Source: an uncultured Eubacterium sp. (GTDB lineage: Bacteria; Bacillota; Clostridia; Peptostreptococcales; Anaerovoracaceae). Taken from it: a stretch of DNA of 26,160 nucleotides. The position numbers and the translations under genes were made by a program. The notes under the pieces are model-generated. The model saw only the letters and a program-made list of their open reading frames with translations, searched no databases and was not told where the DNA came from. The stretch lies in contig URXI01000023.1 of NCBI GenBank assembly GCA_900551775.1, positions 1 through 26,160 on the forward strand. The letters run 5' to 3'. The first letter of the stretch is position 1; every line of letters starts with the position of its first letter. Below are positions 14,716-22,890 of the stretch, piece by piece.

Positions 14716-15651
14716 TCACAAAAAGCAACCCGAATATTTTTCTTCCATATGATCCGGCTTCAAAGCTTCCTTAGCATGTCTCAAATTTTCCAAACCCATG
14801 TCTTCTTCTCGATTGAGATAGACGATTTCTTCCGGCAGATGTTTGCAGAACTCGCTGCACACTGCCTGATATAACCCTCTGAAATCGTCATTGGCCTTCT
14901 CGAAGTGTTCTACCGCTGTATCCTGACTCAGCCTTTCGCCGATGCCGAAGGCCTGCAGCTTTCCATCGATCAAAATGGCAGTGGAATACACGTCGTCTCG
15001 ATCAACGAACTTTATGATCTCGCGGATGGCTTCTTCCTCCATGCGCAGGCTCTCCATCTCGTCCTCGTCATAGTCTCTGCCCTCCCGCATCCGAACGACA
15101 AAATCGATAACCTCGTCTGTCATGTCTCTGGTGAGACGTTTGGTCTCGTACTGGTAGTTCTTCAAAAAATAGTTCAGATGATTTTTCTTCTTATGAAGCG
15201 CTCTGCCGCTGAGGGTGATCATCTTGTCCTTGAGATAGACGTATTCATCAGAATCCCGGTCGTGCTCAAATTTCATCTCGCCTGGAAAAGCGCTTTCCAA
15301 GAATTGTACCATATGTCCGGGTACTAATTCAATAAGAAATTTGATTTTTCTGTCATCAAATCTGCGTTTCGCTTCTAAAATGGTTTCTCTCAGTTTTTCC
15401 GGCTCGTAAACGCCGTTCTTTGTCAGCGGCATGGAGATGATGGCGTTGGGGTCGCCGATCATACAGTCAGCACCGGCCATGCACAGGTAGTCGCCTATGA
15501 CTTCCCAGCACAGGCAGTGGGTATTCCTCCAGATATAGTTGGCCAGGAACGTGTATCCCGCCCCGCGATAATCAAAGCCGTGAAAATATTCTTTCAACAC
15601 TTCTGCGTCTTTTTCTGTCAATTCTTCAAAACAATGTTTGAAAATATTCAT
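14716..15651 (-). CDS. DUF2156 / GNAT-fold family protein
   Basis: 311-residue soluble protein of the DUF2156 family, which shares the double-GNAT fold of the phosphatidylglycerol lysyltransferase C-terminal domain. Typical pieces: an N-terminal FHGFDYRGAGYTF segment, the middle KKKNHLNYFLKNY motif, and a C-terminal LNREEDMGLENLRHAKEALKPD stretch followed by KYSGCF. No membrane segments are visible, so it is the soluble form and not a full MprF. Its ATG overlaps the surE stop (ATGA), so translation is coupled to surE and cobB upstream. Known members transfer aminoacyl groups or are of unknown function; the substrate cannot be inferred here. Confidence 0.8.
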   Translation of the reverse strand: MNIFKHCFEELTEKDAEVLKEYFHGFDYRGAGYTFLANYIWRNTHCLCWEVIGDYLCMAGADCMIGDPNAIISMPLTKNGVYEPEKLRETILEAKRRFDDRKIKFLIELVPGHMVQFLESAFPGEMKFEHDRDSDEYVYLKDKMITLSGRALHKKKNHLNYFLKNYQYETKRLTRDMTDEVIDFVVRMREGRDYDEDEMESLRMEEEAIREIIKFVDRDDVYSTAILIDGKLQAFGIGERLSQDTAVEHFEKANDDFRGLYQAVCSEFCKHLPEEIVYLNREEDMGLENLRHAKEALKPDHMEEKYSGCFL

Positions 15652-16389
15652 ATATTAAAGCCCCATTTCTTTACTGTTTCTAAGTTCTCGTAATCCGTAA
15701 AATCAAATTGAAGCGGCGTAATCGTCGCATAGTTCTGTGCAACGGCAGCCACATCGGTTTCTTCGGTGTTATCCTCGTCTACAGCAGGCTGACCCGACAA
15801 TTTATATTGATTATCTTCAATCTGATGAAATTTGTCATCGTAATATCGCTGGCCCAGGCGCACAAATTTGACACCTTTGATTTCTTCTCGCGGAAGATTT
15901 GGCACATTGATACTGATTACAGTATGGGGTTCCATTTTTCCATAGACCTTTTCTATCATATCCACAGCCAGTTGTCCGGCTACGTCAAAGTGTGACGCTT
16001 CATGGTCGTCTGCCGAAACCGCTACGGCGTGATATCCGCTGAGTGCCGCTTCTGCCGCTGCGCCTACCGTTCCGGAATACAGCGTATCCCTTCCCAGGTT
16101 GCTGCCCATGTTGATACCGGAGTAGACCATGTCGATTTTGATGCCGGCTTCCTCGAAAAACTGCAGTCCTATCTTGGTGCAGTCTGCCGGCGATCCGCTT
16201 GTCTGATACGCCTCTTTTGCACAGGGAAAATCCACCGGCTCTATTGTCACCGGCTGCCCCAGCGTTACGGAGTGGCTTTTGGCGCTCCTCTGTCCGTCAG
16301 GTGCACAGACATAAACATCCGCTGCCGCAGACAGGGCACGGACCAGTGCCTGCTTTGATGCCGTCATCATTGACTACTAAAATATTCAT
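15648..16389 (-). pseudogene. surE: 5'/3'-nucleotidase SurE, N-terminal frameshift
   Basis: SurE removes phosphate from nucleoside monophosphates using a divalent metal held by an N-terminal Asp pair. The natural start is ATG 16389, overlapping the cobB stop (ATGA), and reads MNILVVNDDGIKA. The rest of the protein (ALVRALSAAADVYVCAPDGQRS, then SGTVGAAAEAALSGYHAVAVS) continues in another frame. Relative to the family pattern DDGIxAPGIxAL, the residues PGIQ are missing and about 11 nt appear deleted between a GCA and a GGCA near 16345-16355. Reading from an internal ATG at 16370 gives 240 residues lacking the metal-binding NDD. Either the gene is inactivated, programmed frameshifting occurs (no slippery site seen), or the assembly has an error. 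The remainder is well conserved, so the event is recent. Confidence 0.75.
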
Positions 16390-17111
16390 TCTAATCTCAT
16401 AACCTTTCCGATGGAATCATAGATCACCAGGCTGGCCCTGCTGTCATAAGGCGTCTCTGTCTTATTGATCAGTACCAGATTCTTGCCTTGGAAGTAATTG
16501 ATCAGGCCCGCCGCCGGATAAACTACCAGGGAAGTGCCGCCGATGATCATGGTATCTGCTTTTGAAATAGCCTCTACCGCTCCTTGGATGCAATCTTCGT
16601 TCAGCATCTCCTCGTAGAGGACTACGTCTGGCTTGATGGTACCGCCGCAGTCGCAGTGAGGAATACCGTTTTTACAGTGGGACTCGTCCATGATGTATTC
16701 TGCGTCATAGAATTTGCCGCACCGCTCGCAGTAGTTGCGAAGCACGCTGCCGTGAAGCTCGTACACCTTTTTGCTGCCGGCTTTCTGGTGAAGCCCATCG
16801 ATATTCTGTGTGATCACTGCCTTCAACTTACCCATTTCCTCCAGCTTGGCCAACGCTTTGTGCGCGTCGTTGGGCTGTGCGTCAGGGTAGATGAGGTTCT
16901 CCTTATAATATTTGAAAAAAAGCTCCGTGTTATTCTTATAAAATGTGTGTGACAGCATGGTTTCCGGTGAATGTCCATATTTCTGCTGCGCGTGGTATAA
17001 ACCGCTCTCAGAGCGGAAATCAGGTATATTGCTCTCTGTAGATACACCAGCACCGCCAAAGAAAACGATATTTTCGCTTTCGTCGATTACTTTTTTTAAT
17101 CTTTCATCCAT
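16386..17111 (-). CDS. cobB: NAD-dependent protein deacylase (sirtuin)
   Basis: 241 residues of a class II/III bacterial sirtuin. NAD-binding GGAGVSTESNIPDFRS is at about 19-34, TQNIDGLHQKAG at 101-112, and the catalytic H120 in ELHGS. A zinc ribbon uses C128, C131 and Cys in the HCKNGIPHCDCG stretch (146-155). GGTSLVVYPAA lines the C-terminal NAD pocket. It deacetylates lysines, with acetyl-CoA synthetase the classic target. ATG 17111 has AGGAGG about 11 nt upstream. First gene of a coupled cobB-surE-DUF2156 chain, each overlapping the next by ATGA. It diverges from a patatin gene across a 67-nt gap with a palindrome. Confidence 0.93.
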   Translation of the reverse strand: MDERLKKVIDESENIVFFGGAGVSTESNIPDFRSESGLYHAQQKYGHSPETMLSHTFYKNNTELFFKYYKENLIYPDAQPNDAHKALAKLEEMGKLKAVITQNIDGLHQKAGSKKVYELHGSVLRNYCERCGKFYDAEYIMDESHCKNGIPHCDCGGTIKPDVVLYEEMLNEDCIQGAVEAISKADTMIIGGTSLVVYPAAGLINYFQGKNLVLINKTETPYDSRASLVIYDSIGKVMRLE

Positions 17112-17136
17112 CTTGTCATTTACCTCCTTTTCAGGG

Positions 17137-17158
17137 TATGATATTATAGTATATCATA
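17137..17158. promoter_or_regulatory. Palindrome between divergent cobB and patatin genes
   Basis: TATGATAT (17137-17144) and ATATCATA (17151-17158) are exact inverted complements around TATAGT. The element sits in the middle of a 67-nt divergent gap and contains -10-like sequences on both strands. It may be a shared operator or overlapping promoters. Confidence 0.45.
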
Positions 17159-17178
17159 AATCGAGGGGGATTGTGTAG

Positions 17179-18312
17179 ATGAATAAGAGAAAAATTGCAT
17201 TAGTTTTGAGCGGCGGCGGCTCCCGCGGCGCGTATCAGTGCGGTGTATGGCAGGCTTTGGAAGAACTTGGAATCAAGATTGACATCGTCGTCGGTGTTTC
17301 CGTCGGCGCCATCAACGGCGCCATGGTGGTTCAGGGCGATGTGGTGAAAACAGCGAATCTCTGGCGGGAAATGGCAACAGACATGATCTTTGACGTCGAC
17401 GCAGACGCTCAGATCCAGGACTTTGCCAAAGAGTTTGTCGTCAAAGGCGGCGCCGGCTCCACCGGGATGCAGAATATGATGAGAGAATATATCGACGAGG
17501 ACGCCATCCGAAATTCTCCTATTGATTACGGCCTGCTGACAGTAGAATTCCCTGCCATGAAGCCTTACTATGTCTGGAAAGAGGATATTCCCAAAGGCAA
17601 GCTTTACGATTACATCACTGCCAGCGCATCGGCCTTTCCGGCAGTGCAGACCCACGAAATCGACGGGAAAGACTTTATTGACGGCGGCTATGAAGATAAT
17701 CTGCCCGTACCCATGGCTTTAGAAAAAGGCGCTACAGAAGTCATCGCCGTCTACCTGGATGCCATCGGACGTTTCAGACCGGAGGAACTGGAAGAAGTTC
17801 CAAACCTGACTTTCATCAAAAGCAAATGGGATTTAGGCGATTTTCTCGTCTTTGACCATGCCAATACGAAAAGAATCCTCCGCATCGGCTATCTGGATGC
17901 CATGAAGACCTTCGAAATTTATGATGGCGGCTATTATACCTTCGCTAAAAACGAGTTTGATAAGCGCACGCTAAAGCAAGCCGATGAGGCAGCCAAAATA
18001 TTCGAATTGGATCCGCTGATTTTGTATCGAAAGGATTGTTTTCTTGAGGCGTTAGAGCAGGCAGTGATCTCCGCAGGTGACGACATGGATCTGGACATCG
18101 ACATGTCTCTCTCCTCGCTGAAATCTCTCGCCTCTTTAGGCAAAATCAAAGATATCCTCAAGATCGCCAACCGCAAAACAGTCACGTTGTTCATCGCAGA
18201 TAGTCTGCGCGCCAAGGGCGATGACAGCATCTTTCTCACGAAATATGCCCGCCGCATCCTAAAAGATGAGGTTAACGCCGCCAGGTTTTTGGTAAACAAC
18301 GGACTGGTGTAG
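17179..18312 (+). CDS. Patatin-like phospholipase
   Basis: 377 residues. Oxyanion-hole motif GGGSRGAY (12-19), nucleophile elbow GVSVG with S41, and catalytic Asp D168 in DGGYEDN form the Ser-Asp dyad of the patatin/RssA family. These are acyl hydrolases acting on phospholipids or other lipids. No signal peptide is visible (the start MNKRKIALVLSGGG goes straight into the first strand), so it is probably cytoplasmic. The 190-residue C-terminal region after the catalytic domain is helical and Lys/Asp-rich, with no recognised motif. ATG 17179 has GAGGGGG 9 nt upstream. Single gene, divergent from cobB. Confidence 0.9.
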   Translation: MNKRKIALVLSGGGSRGAYQCGVWQALEELGIKIDIVVGVSVGAINGAMVVQGDVVKTANLWREMATDMIFDVDADAQIQDFAKEFVVKGGAGSTGMQNMMREYIDEDAIRNSPIDYGLLTVEFPAMKPYYVWKEDIPKGKLYDYITASASAFPAVQTHEIDGKDFIDGGYEDNLPVPMALEKGATEVIAVYLDAIGRFRPEELEEVPNLTFIKSKWDLGDFLVFDHANTKRILRIGYLDAMKTFEIYDGGYYTFAKNEFDKRTLKQADEAAKIFELDPLILYRKDCFLEALEQAVISAGDDMDLDIDMSLSSLKSLASLGKIKDILKIANRKTVTLFIADSLRAKGDDSIFLTKYARRILKDEVNAARFLVNNGLV

Positions 18313-18344
18313 CCACGCCGAAGCGAACCCGGGCGCGTCCTGTC

Positions 18345-20225
18345 TCAGGATGCGTCCACCACGATCTCTACCTGCTTGCCGCAAAAGGCCGTGCCGTACC
18401 TGACAATTTGATTAACGCCCTGATGCTGCAGCTCTGTCTCATAGCTGCAGTTTTTGATTTGGTCGACGGCTTCTGCTGCCAGCCTTTGGAGCTGCTCCGT
18501 GCTGCTCCCCTTAGGCGCCGTTTTCAGTTCCATGAGAATGCCCGGCATCCCCTCTTTCCGCGGCATCAATTGGATATCATAACGTCCCATGCCGGATTCC
18601 CGGTTAGAGCTGATCACATAATATCCTGCCAGCACGGCAAACAACCCCAGGAGCAGCCCGTGATAAAAACTCTCGGCTGCCGTATCGTAAAAACTCACCG
18701 TTCTCATTAAAAACTTTTGCAATTCCTCCTGAAGCAATCTGCTATCTCCCATATACAGGGCTTCCTGTATGGCAGAAACTGTACCGTATGACACGATTTC
18801 CTCCATCTCCGCGAGGATCTCTTTGCTGTATGCCAGTTTGATTTCTTTGTTAGGCAGGGCGACATGATATATATATGATTCATCAAACTGCCGCTCCCTT
18901 TTTACGATTTTTAGGTATCCAGTCAGCAGCAAGAAGCTGTAGACCGATGCCGGATTCTTTCTGATCTGCGGGTAAATGATGCTGATGTCCACCGGTGTCA
19001 GAACCGTTTTGCCCAGCATCAGATCTGACAGTTTGGCGCGGATTTCCGGTGTAGCAGCCTGCAAAATTTCTCTAATGATATCGTTGCTGCTGGTAGACAG
19101 CCAGAATGCCTGCGGCTCACATTTTCGATTGAAGTAATTGATCACGGACCACGGGTTGAAGATATCGCTGTTTCCAAAGCGATAGCCATCATACCAATCG
19201 CAGATTTCTTCATATTTTTCCGGCACGCCGTAATACCTGCACATCTCCCTGACTTCTTCCGGTGTGAAGCCGAAATACTCCCCATATCGTTCCTCAAGGA
19301 TGGAATTCACATTCAGATTGTTGAGACCGCTGAAGATGCTCTCCTTTGCCACGCGCAATATGCCGGTCAGGAAGCCGTAGGAGAGATGCGTGTTGTCCTT
19401 GAGACCATCCGAAAAGAAGTTTCGCATGAAGGTCATCACCTGATCGTAATATCCCCTCACATGGCCCTGCTGAATCGGCGTATCGTACTCGTCGATGATC
19501 AGAATCGGCGGAACGCCGTAGTGATCGTCCAGCATCTTGGATAACTTAGAAAGTGCCCTGGTTAATTCCGCACTGCCTGCTTCCAGGGCAAGAACCTTCC
19601 GGAAATAAGACTTCTCAAAGTCGCTGCAGCGGTCGCTCTCGAGAAGCTCCATATGCCGGCCGAACTCTTCTTGAAAAAGCAGTCCGATGATCTGGAGGCA
19701 TTCTTCCCAGGTTGCGAACTTGATGTCTTTGAAAGTGAAAAAGATAACCGGATATTTCCCCTGATGCTGTCTGTATCTCTCTCCGCACCGCCAGATTGCC
19801 TTGTCCCTGAAATAAACGGAAGTATCTTCCTCTGTATTTTCGAAAAATACGCGGAGCATGTCCATATTCAGCGTTTTGCCAAAACGGCGCGGACGTGTAA
19901 ACAGCGATATCGCCGGTTGTTCATCAAGCAGATCCCTGATCATCAGTGTCTTGTCGACGTAATAGTAGCTCGTCGAAGCTCTGCAATAATCGGATACGCC
20001 GATAGGCAGCGGTCGCTTGGCCCTGTACGCCAGCGTAGGCTCCTTGACATAGAGTGCATCTTTGATGCGCAGGTCCGACGGCTTTGGCGTGTTCGCAGGC
20101 AGCAGCCATCTCCTGCCTTCTTTGTGTGCGTCCGGAATGCGTCCTTCCGCACAGAGCTTGGACACTCGGCGGTCAGAAATTCCCCAGCGCCATGCCGCCT
20201 CCTGGCAGCTCATCATCTTCTTCAT
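18345..20225 (-). CDS. HTH-AAA-ATPase-like / PD-(D/E)XK nuclease-like protein
   Basis: 626 residues in three parts. Residues 1-50 form a MerR/excisionase-type helix-turn-helix (SCQEAAWRWGISDRRVSKLC). From about 73 a pfam AAA-ATPase_like domain begins, with the atypical P-loop TRPRRFGKTL at 110-119. A C-terminal PD-(D/E)XK-type fold carries D550, E566 and K568 in RYD...MELK. ATG 20225 is chosen for GGGAGG 7 nt upstream; an in-frame start at 20357 would run across the promoter. This family is widespread and multicopy in Clostridia and Bacteroidetes, with unknown function, sometimes suspected in defence or mobile elements. The three motif copies in its promoter suggest it binds its own control region. 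No transposase, toxin or inverted-repeat ends are nearby. Confidence 0.85.
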   Translation of the reverse strand: MKKMMSCQEAAWRWGISDRRVSKLCAEGRIPDAHKEGRRWLLPANTPKPSDLRIKDALYVKEPTLAYRAKRPLPIGVSDYCRASTSYYYVDKTLMIRDLLDEQPAISLFTRPRRFGKTLNMDMLRVFFENTEEDTSVYFRDKAIWRCGERYRQHQGKYPVIFFTFKDIKFATWEECLQIIGLLFQEEFGRHMELLESDRCSDFEKSYFRKVLALEAGSAELTRALSKLSKMLDDHYGVPPILIIDEYDTPIQQGHVRGYYDQVMTFMRNFFSDGLKDNTHLSYGFLTGILRVAKESIFSGLNNLNVNSILEERYGEYFGFTPEEVREMCRYYGVPEKYEEICDWYDGYRFGNSDIFNPWSVINYFNRKCEPQAFWLSTSSNDIIREILQAATPEIRAKLSDLMLGKTVLTPVDISIIYPQIRKNPASVYSFLLLTGYLKIVKRERQFDESYIYHVALPNKEIKLAYSKEILAEMEEIVSYGTVSAIQEALYMGDSRLLQEELQKFLMRTVSFYDTAAESFYHGLLLGLFAVLAGYYVISSNRESGMGRYDIQLMPRKEGMPGILMELKTAPKGSSTEQLQRLAAEAVDQIKNCSYETELQHQGVNQIVRYGTAFCGKQVEIVVDAS

Positions 20226-20249
20226 GAAGCACCTCCCGTTTTTCTCTCT

Positions 20250-20278
20250 ATTATACCCTTTATTCGGAACAAATGCAA
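20250..20278 (-). promoter_or_regulatory. Promoter of the HTH-AAA-nuclease gene
   Basis: On the minus strand, -35 TTGCAT (20278-20273), a 17-nt spacer and -10 TATAAT (20255-20250). The spacer is almost entirely filled by one copy of the TTGTTCCGAATAA motif, so a protein bound there would block RNA polymerase. Confidence 0.75.
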
Positions 20279-20316
20279 CATTATTCCGAACAAAACCAGG
20301 TATTGTTCCGAATAAT
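20260..20316. repeat. Three copies of a 13-bp operator-like motif
   Basis: TTATTCGGAACAA (20260-20272) and its exact inverse TTGTTCCGAATAA (20303-20315) flank a third copy, TTATTCCGAACAA (20281-20293), with one central change. One copy lies between -35 and -10; the other two are upstream of -35. The arrangement fits cooperative autorepression by the HTH domain encoded just downstream. Confidence 0.72.
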
Positions 20317-20346
20317 ATGAACGCGTTACAAACCCCACTGCACGCA

Positions 20347-20384
20347 AAAACTGCCAATAGTCCTATGCGAGTATTGGCAGTTTT
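20347..20384 (-). terminator. Terminator of the NhaC/amidinohydrolase operon
   Basis: AAAACTGCCAATA (20347-20359) and TATTGGCAGTTTT (20372-20384) form a perfect 13-bp stem around a 12-nt loop. On the minus strand the stem ends in TTTTT. It lies 24 nt past the NhaC stop and upstream of the operator region of the HTH-AAA gene, separating the two units. Confidence 0.85.
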
Positions 20385-20407
20385 GATTTTGCAAGTATTT
20401 AAAGCTT

Positions 20408-21934
20408 CTATTCCGTTATTTCGCTGTCCGGATGTCTCCCTTTGTCCACACGGTTCATGATGTAAAGGAATACTACCATGCAGACGATGCTTACCGCCAG
20501 GGATATAAAACCGTTCATGGTGATCGCCGCTGTGACAAATCCTGCGATGGAAGCCAGGGCCGCAAGCATCGCATAAGGCAGCTGGGTTCTCACGTGAGCC
20601 AGATGATCACAGGATGCGCCAAGAGACGCCAAAATCGTCGAATCGCTGATCGGTGAGCAATGGTCTCCAAACAGGCTGCCCGCTAAGCTGGCTCCGATAG
20701 CCGGATAGATGGATACATCATTTGCCAGTGCCAAAGGAATGGCAATCGGCAGAAAAATGGCGAAAGAACCCCAGCTCGATCCCGTTGCAAAGGATGTGAT
20801 GCATGCCGTTATAAACAAGGAGATGAACATGATTCCCGGTGTCATAAAGCCTCGTGTCGCCTCTACGATATAGTCCGCCGCACCCACGTCAGAGGTGACG
20901 CCGCCGATACACCATGCGAAGATCAAAATCAAGATCGCCTCGATCATCTGCTGGAATCCATCAATGAATACCTGATACCCCTCCTTAAAGGTGAGGACTT
21001 TGTTTTTCATGGCGATCAATACACCTACCAAAGCGGCTGAGAAAAATGCCACAGTCAGGCACAGCATGGTATCGCTGTTAGTGATGGTGTTCATAAAGCC
21101 CTCGCCCTTTGGACCTGTGTAATACATGGTGGCAAAGAGGACGCCGATCAGAACGATCAGCGGCACAATCAAGCCCCAAGCTGTAGGATGCGCGCCTTCT
21201 TTCAGTTGAAATGCTCCTGTTTTTTTAATATGGGCATCGTCTGCAATCAGTTTTCCCAGCTTGCGTGCTCTGATTTCCGCCCTTCTCATCGGCCCGAAAT
21301 CCCAGCCGGTTACCGCAACAACGAGAACCATCAAAATAATGGTAATGGTATACAGATTAAAAGGAACGGATTTGACAAACACGTCAACCAGGTTTGTACC
21401 TACAGGCAGACTTTCTTTGTAAATCCCCATAACCAGTGCGCCCCAGCCCGTAATCGGCAGGAGCAGCGGCACAGAGGATGCCGTGGAGTCGCAGATGTAA
21501 GCCAGCTTCTCCCTGGAGATTTTCAGCCTGTCTGTAACAGCCCGCAGAATCGGTCCTACGATAACGGAGTTGGATGAGTCGCTGAAGAAAATCATCAGTC
21601 CTCCCATCCAGCCTGCGATCTGTCCCTGTTTTCTCGTCGTGATCTTGTCTTTGACTGCTTGTCCAAAAGCCCAGGCGCCGCCGCCCCGCTCCAGCATGAC
21701 AGAAAAACAGCCCACAAACAACGTCATGGCGATGACTCCGGCATTCCACGGGTCAGCAATTTTGGGAATCATATAATTGCCAAAGATATCTACAAATCCC
21801 ACAATGGGATTACCCGCGATCATAGTCGCTCCGACAAATACCGCCGCAATCAGTGATAACAAAACGTTCTTTGTAATAAATGCAAGTACAATTGCAAGCA
21901 ATGGCGGCAATATTGACAAAATACCAAAATCCAT
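20408..21934 (-). CDS. NhaC-family Na+/H+ or Na+/solute antiporter
   Basis: 508-residue polytopic membrane protein (about 11-12 hydrophobic segments). It has the NhaC signature FGDHCSPISDSTILASLGASCDH in the C-terminal third and FFSDSSNSVIVGP in the N-terminal half. ATG 21934 is preferred over the in-frame GTG at 21943 because GAGGTG lies 6 nt upstream. Known members exchange Na+ for H+, or malate/lactate or other metabolites (MleN, TetB(L)-like roles). Here it is the last gene of an operon with two guanidino-modifying enzymes (1-10 nt gaps). Inference: it may export an end product or import the substrate of those enzymes, so a plain pH role should not be assumed. Confidence 0.88.
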   Translation of the reverse strand: MDFGILSILPPLLAIVLAFITKNVLLSLIAAVFVGATMIAGNPIVGFVDIFGNYMIPKIADPWNAGVIAMTLFVGCFSVMLERGGGAWAFGQAVKDKITTRKQGQIAGWMGGLMIFFSDSSNSVIVGPILRAVTDRLKISREKLAYICDSTASSVPLLLPITGWGALVMGIYKESLPVGTNLVDVFVKSVPFNLYTITIILMVLVVAVTGWDFGPMRRAEIRARKLGKLIADDAHIKKTGAFQLKEGAHPTAWGLIVPLIVLIGVLFATMYYTGPKGEGFMNTITNSDTMLCLTVAFFSAALVGVLIAMKNKVLTFKEGYQVFIDGFQQMIEAILILIFAWCIGGVTSDVGAADYIVEATRGFMTPGIMFISLFITACITSFATGSSWGSFAIFLPIAIPLALANDVSIYPAIGASLAGSLFGDHCSPISDSTILASLGASCDHLAHVRTQLPYAMLAALASIAGFVTAAITMNGFISLAVSIVCMVVFLYIMNRVDKGRHPDSEITE

Positions 21935-21944
21935 AGTTTCCACC

Positions 21945-22886
21945 TCATCCTCTCTTCAGGAATGCGGTGCAGCAGTGAATAGCACCGAACCCTTTCATCA
22001 CTTCATCGAATTCTACCGGGATGACCTCTATCCCATTTTTCTCCAGCAGCTCCTGGCTGCGCGGATTCCCTGCCGGCATGACGATCTTGCCCGGCGCGAG
22101 GGCCACGAAGTTGATGGCAAAGGACTGCTTCGCCTCCATCTGCGACGGGCACTCCAGCAGCTTGATTCCCTTTTTCTTCAGGGCGTCACAGACGTCATAA
22201 GGCACCTGTGATGCGTGAATCATGGCTACATCATGGCTGGCAAAGTTGAGGTTGCCGTCGATGTGGGCGTGGCCATAAGGCACCTGCATGTGCAGGATTT
22301 CTGTAACACCCATGCGGCGGAGTTCGTATTCAACCATCTCATATCCGCTGCGGTTGGTTCTGACCCCCGAAGCCAGAATTGCGGTTCTGCGGTCTACCCA
22401 CATGACCATGGCGCCCTCAAAGGTGGCATCACCGCAGATGGTGCGGATGATGGGAACCCCCAAGTCAGCCAGCGCTTTTGCCGCATAACGTTCCTCTCCG
22501 CGGCGCGCCTCCATAGCCGGTCTGGTCACGATGGCTCCCTCCGGCGTCATCAGAACCAGGTCTCTGCAGAATAGGGCGTTGGGCTTGTCCTCCCGCTGTT
22601 CCTCTATGTAGTGGACCCTGACGCCGTGAGCACGGTAGATGTCCGCCAAGGCATCGTGCTGTGCCCGAAACCGCACGGGATCAATGGCTTCCTTGAATCT
22701 GGCGGCCTGCCAGTCAAAATTTTCAATTTCCTTTCCCGGCCTGCGCATCAAAACCGCCTCCAGCGGGTCAACTTCAGAGCATACACCCCAGTCTCCCCAT
22801 AGATCCTTCATATCGTCGATGATGGATGATTCCTTAGGGAACCATTTTTCGCCCGGAATCGCATCAATATCTCTTCTTTTTTCCAT
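21945..22886 (-). CDS. Amidinotransferase/arginine-deiminase superfamily hydrolase, paralogue 2
   Basis: 313 residues of the five-bladed beta/alpha propeller superfamily (arginine deiminase, dimethylargininase, amidinotransferases), which attack guanidinium carbon with a Cys. Catalytic set visible: FCRD at 106-109 (substrate-binding Asp), E157 in FEGA, H208 and D210 in HAHID, and nucleophile C305 in GAIHC. It is much shorter than classical arginine deiminase (about 410 aa) and lacks that enzyme's helical insert. It resembles paralogue 1 along its whole length, from the shared DIDAIPGE opening to the TAFLKRG ending. The ATG is preceded by GAGAGG, 4 nt after the previous stop. Inference: hydrolase or transferase on a guanidino compound. 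Substrate not determined. Confidence 0.8.
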   Translation of the reverse strand: MEKRRDIDAIPGEKWFPKESSIIDDMKDLWGDWGVCSEVDPLEAVLMRRPGKEIENFDWQAARFKEAIDPVRFRAQHDALADIYRAHGVRVHYIEEQREDKPNALFCRDLVLMTPEGAIVTRPAMEARRGEERYAAKALADLGVPIIRTICGDATFEGAMVMWVDRRTAILASGVRTNRSGYEMVEYELRRMGVTEILHMQVPYGHAHIDGNLNFASHDVAMIHASQVPYDVCDALKKKGIKLLECPSQMEAKQSFAINFVALAPGKIVMPAGNPRSQELLEKNGIEVIPVEFDEVMKGFGAIHCCTAFLKRG

Positions 22887-22890
22887 CCTT

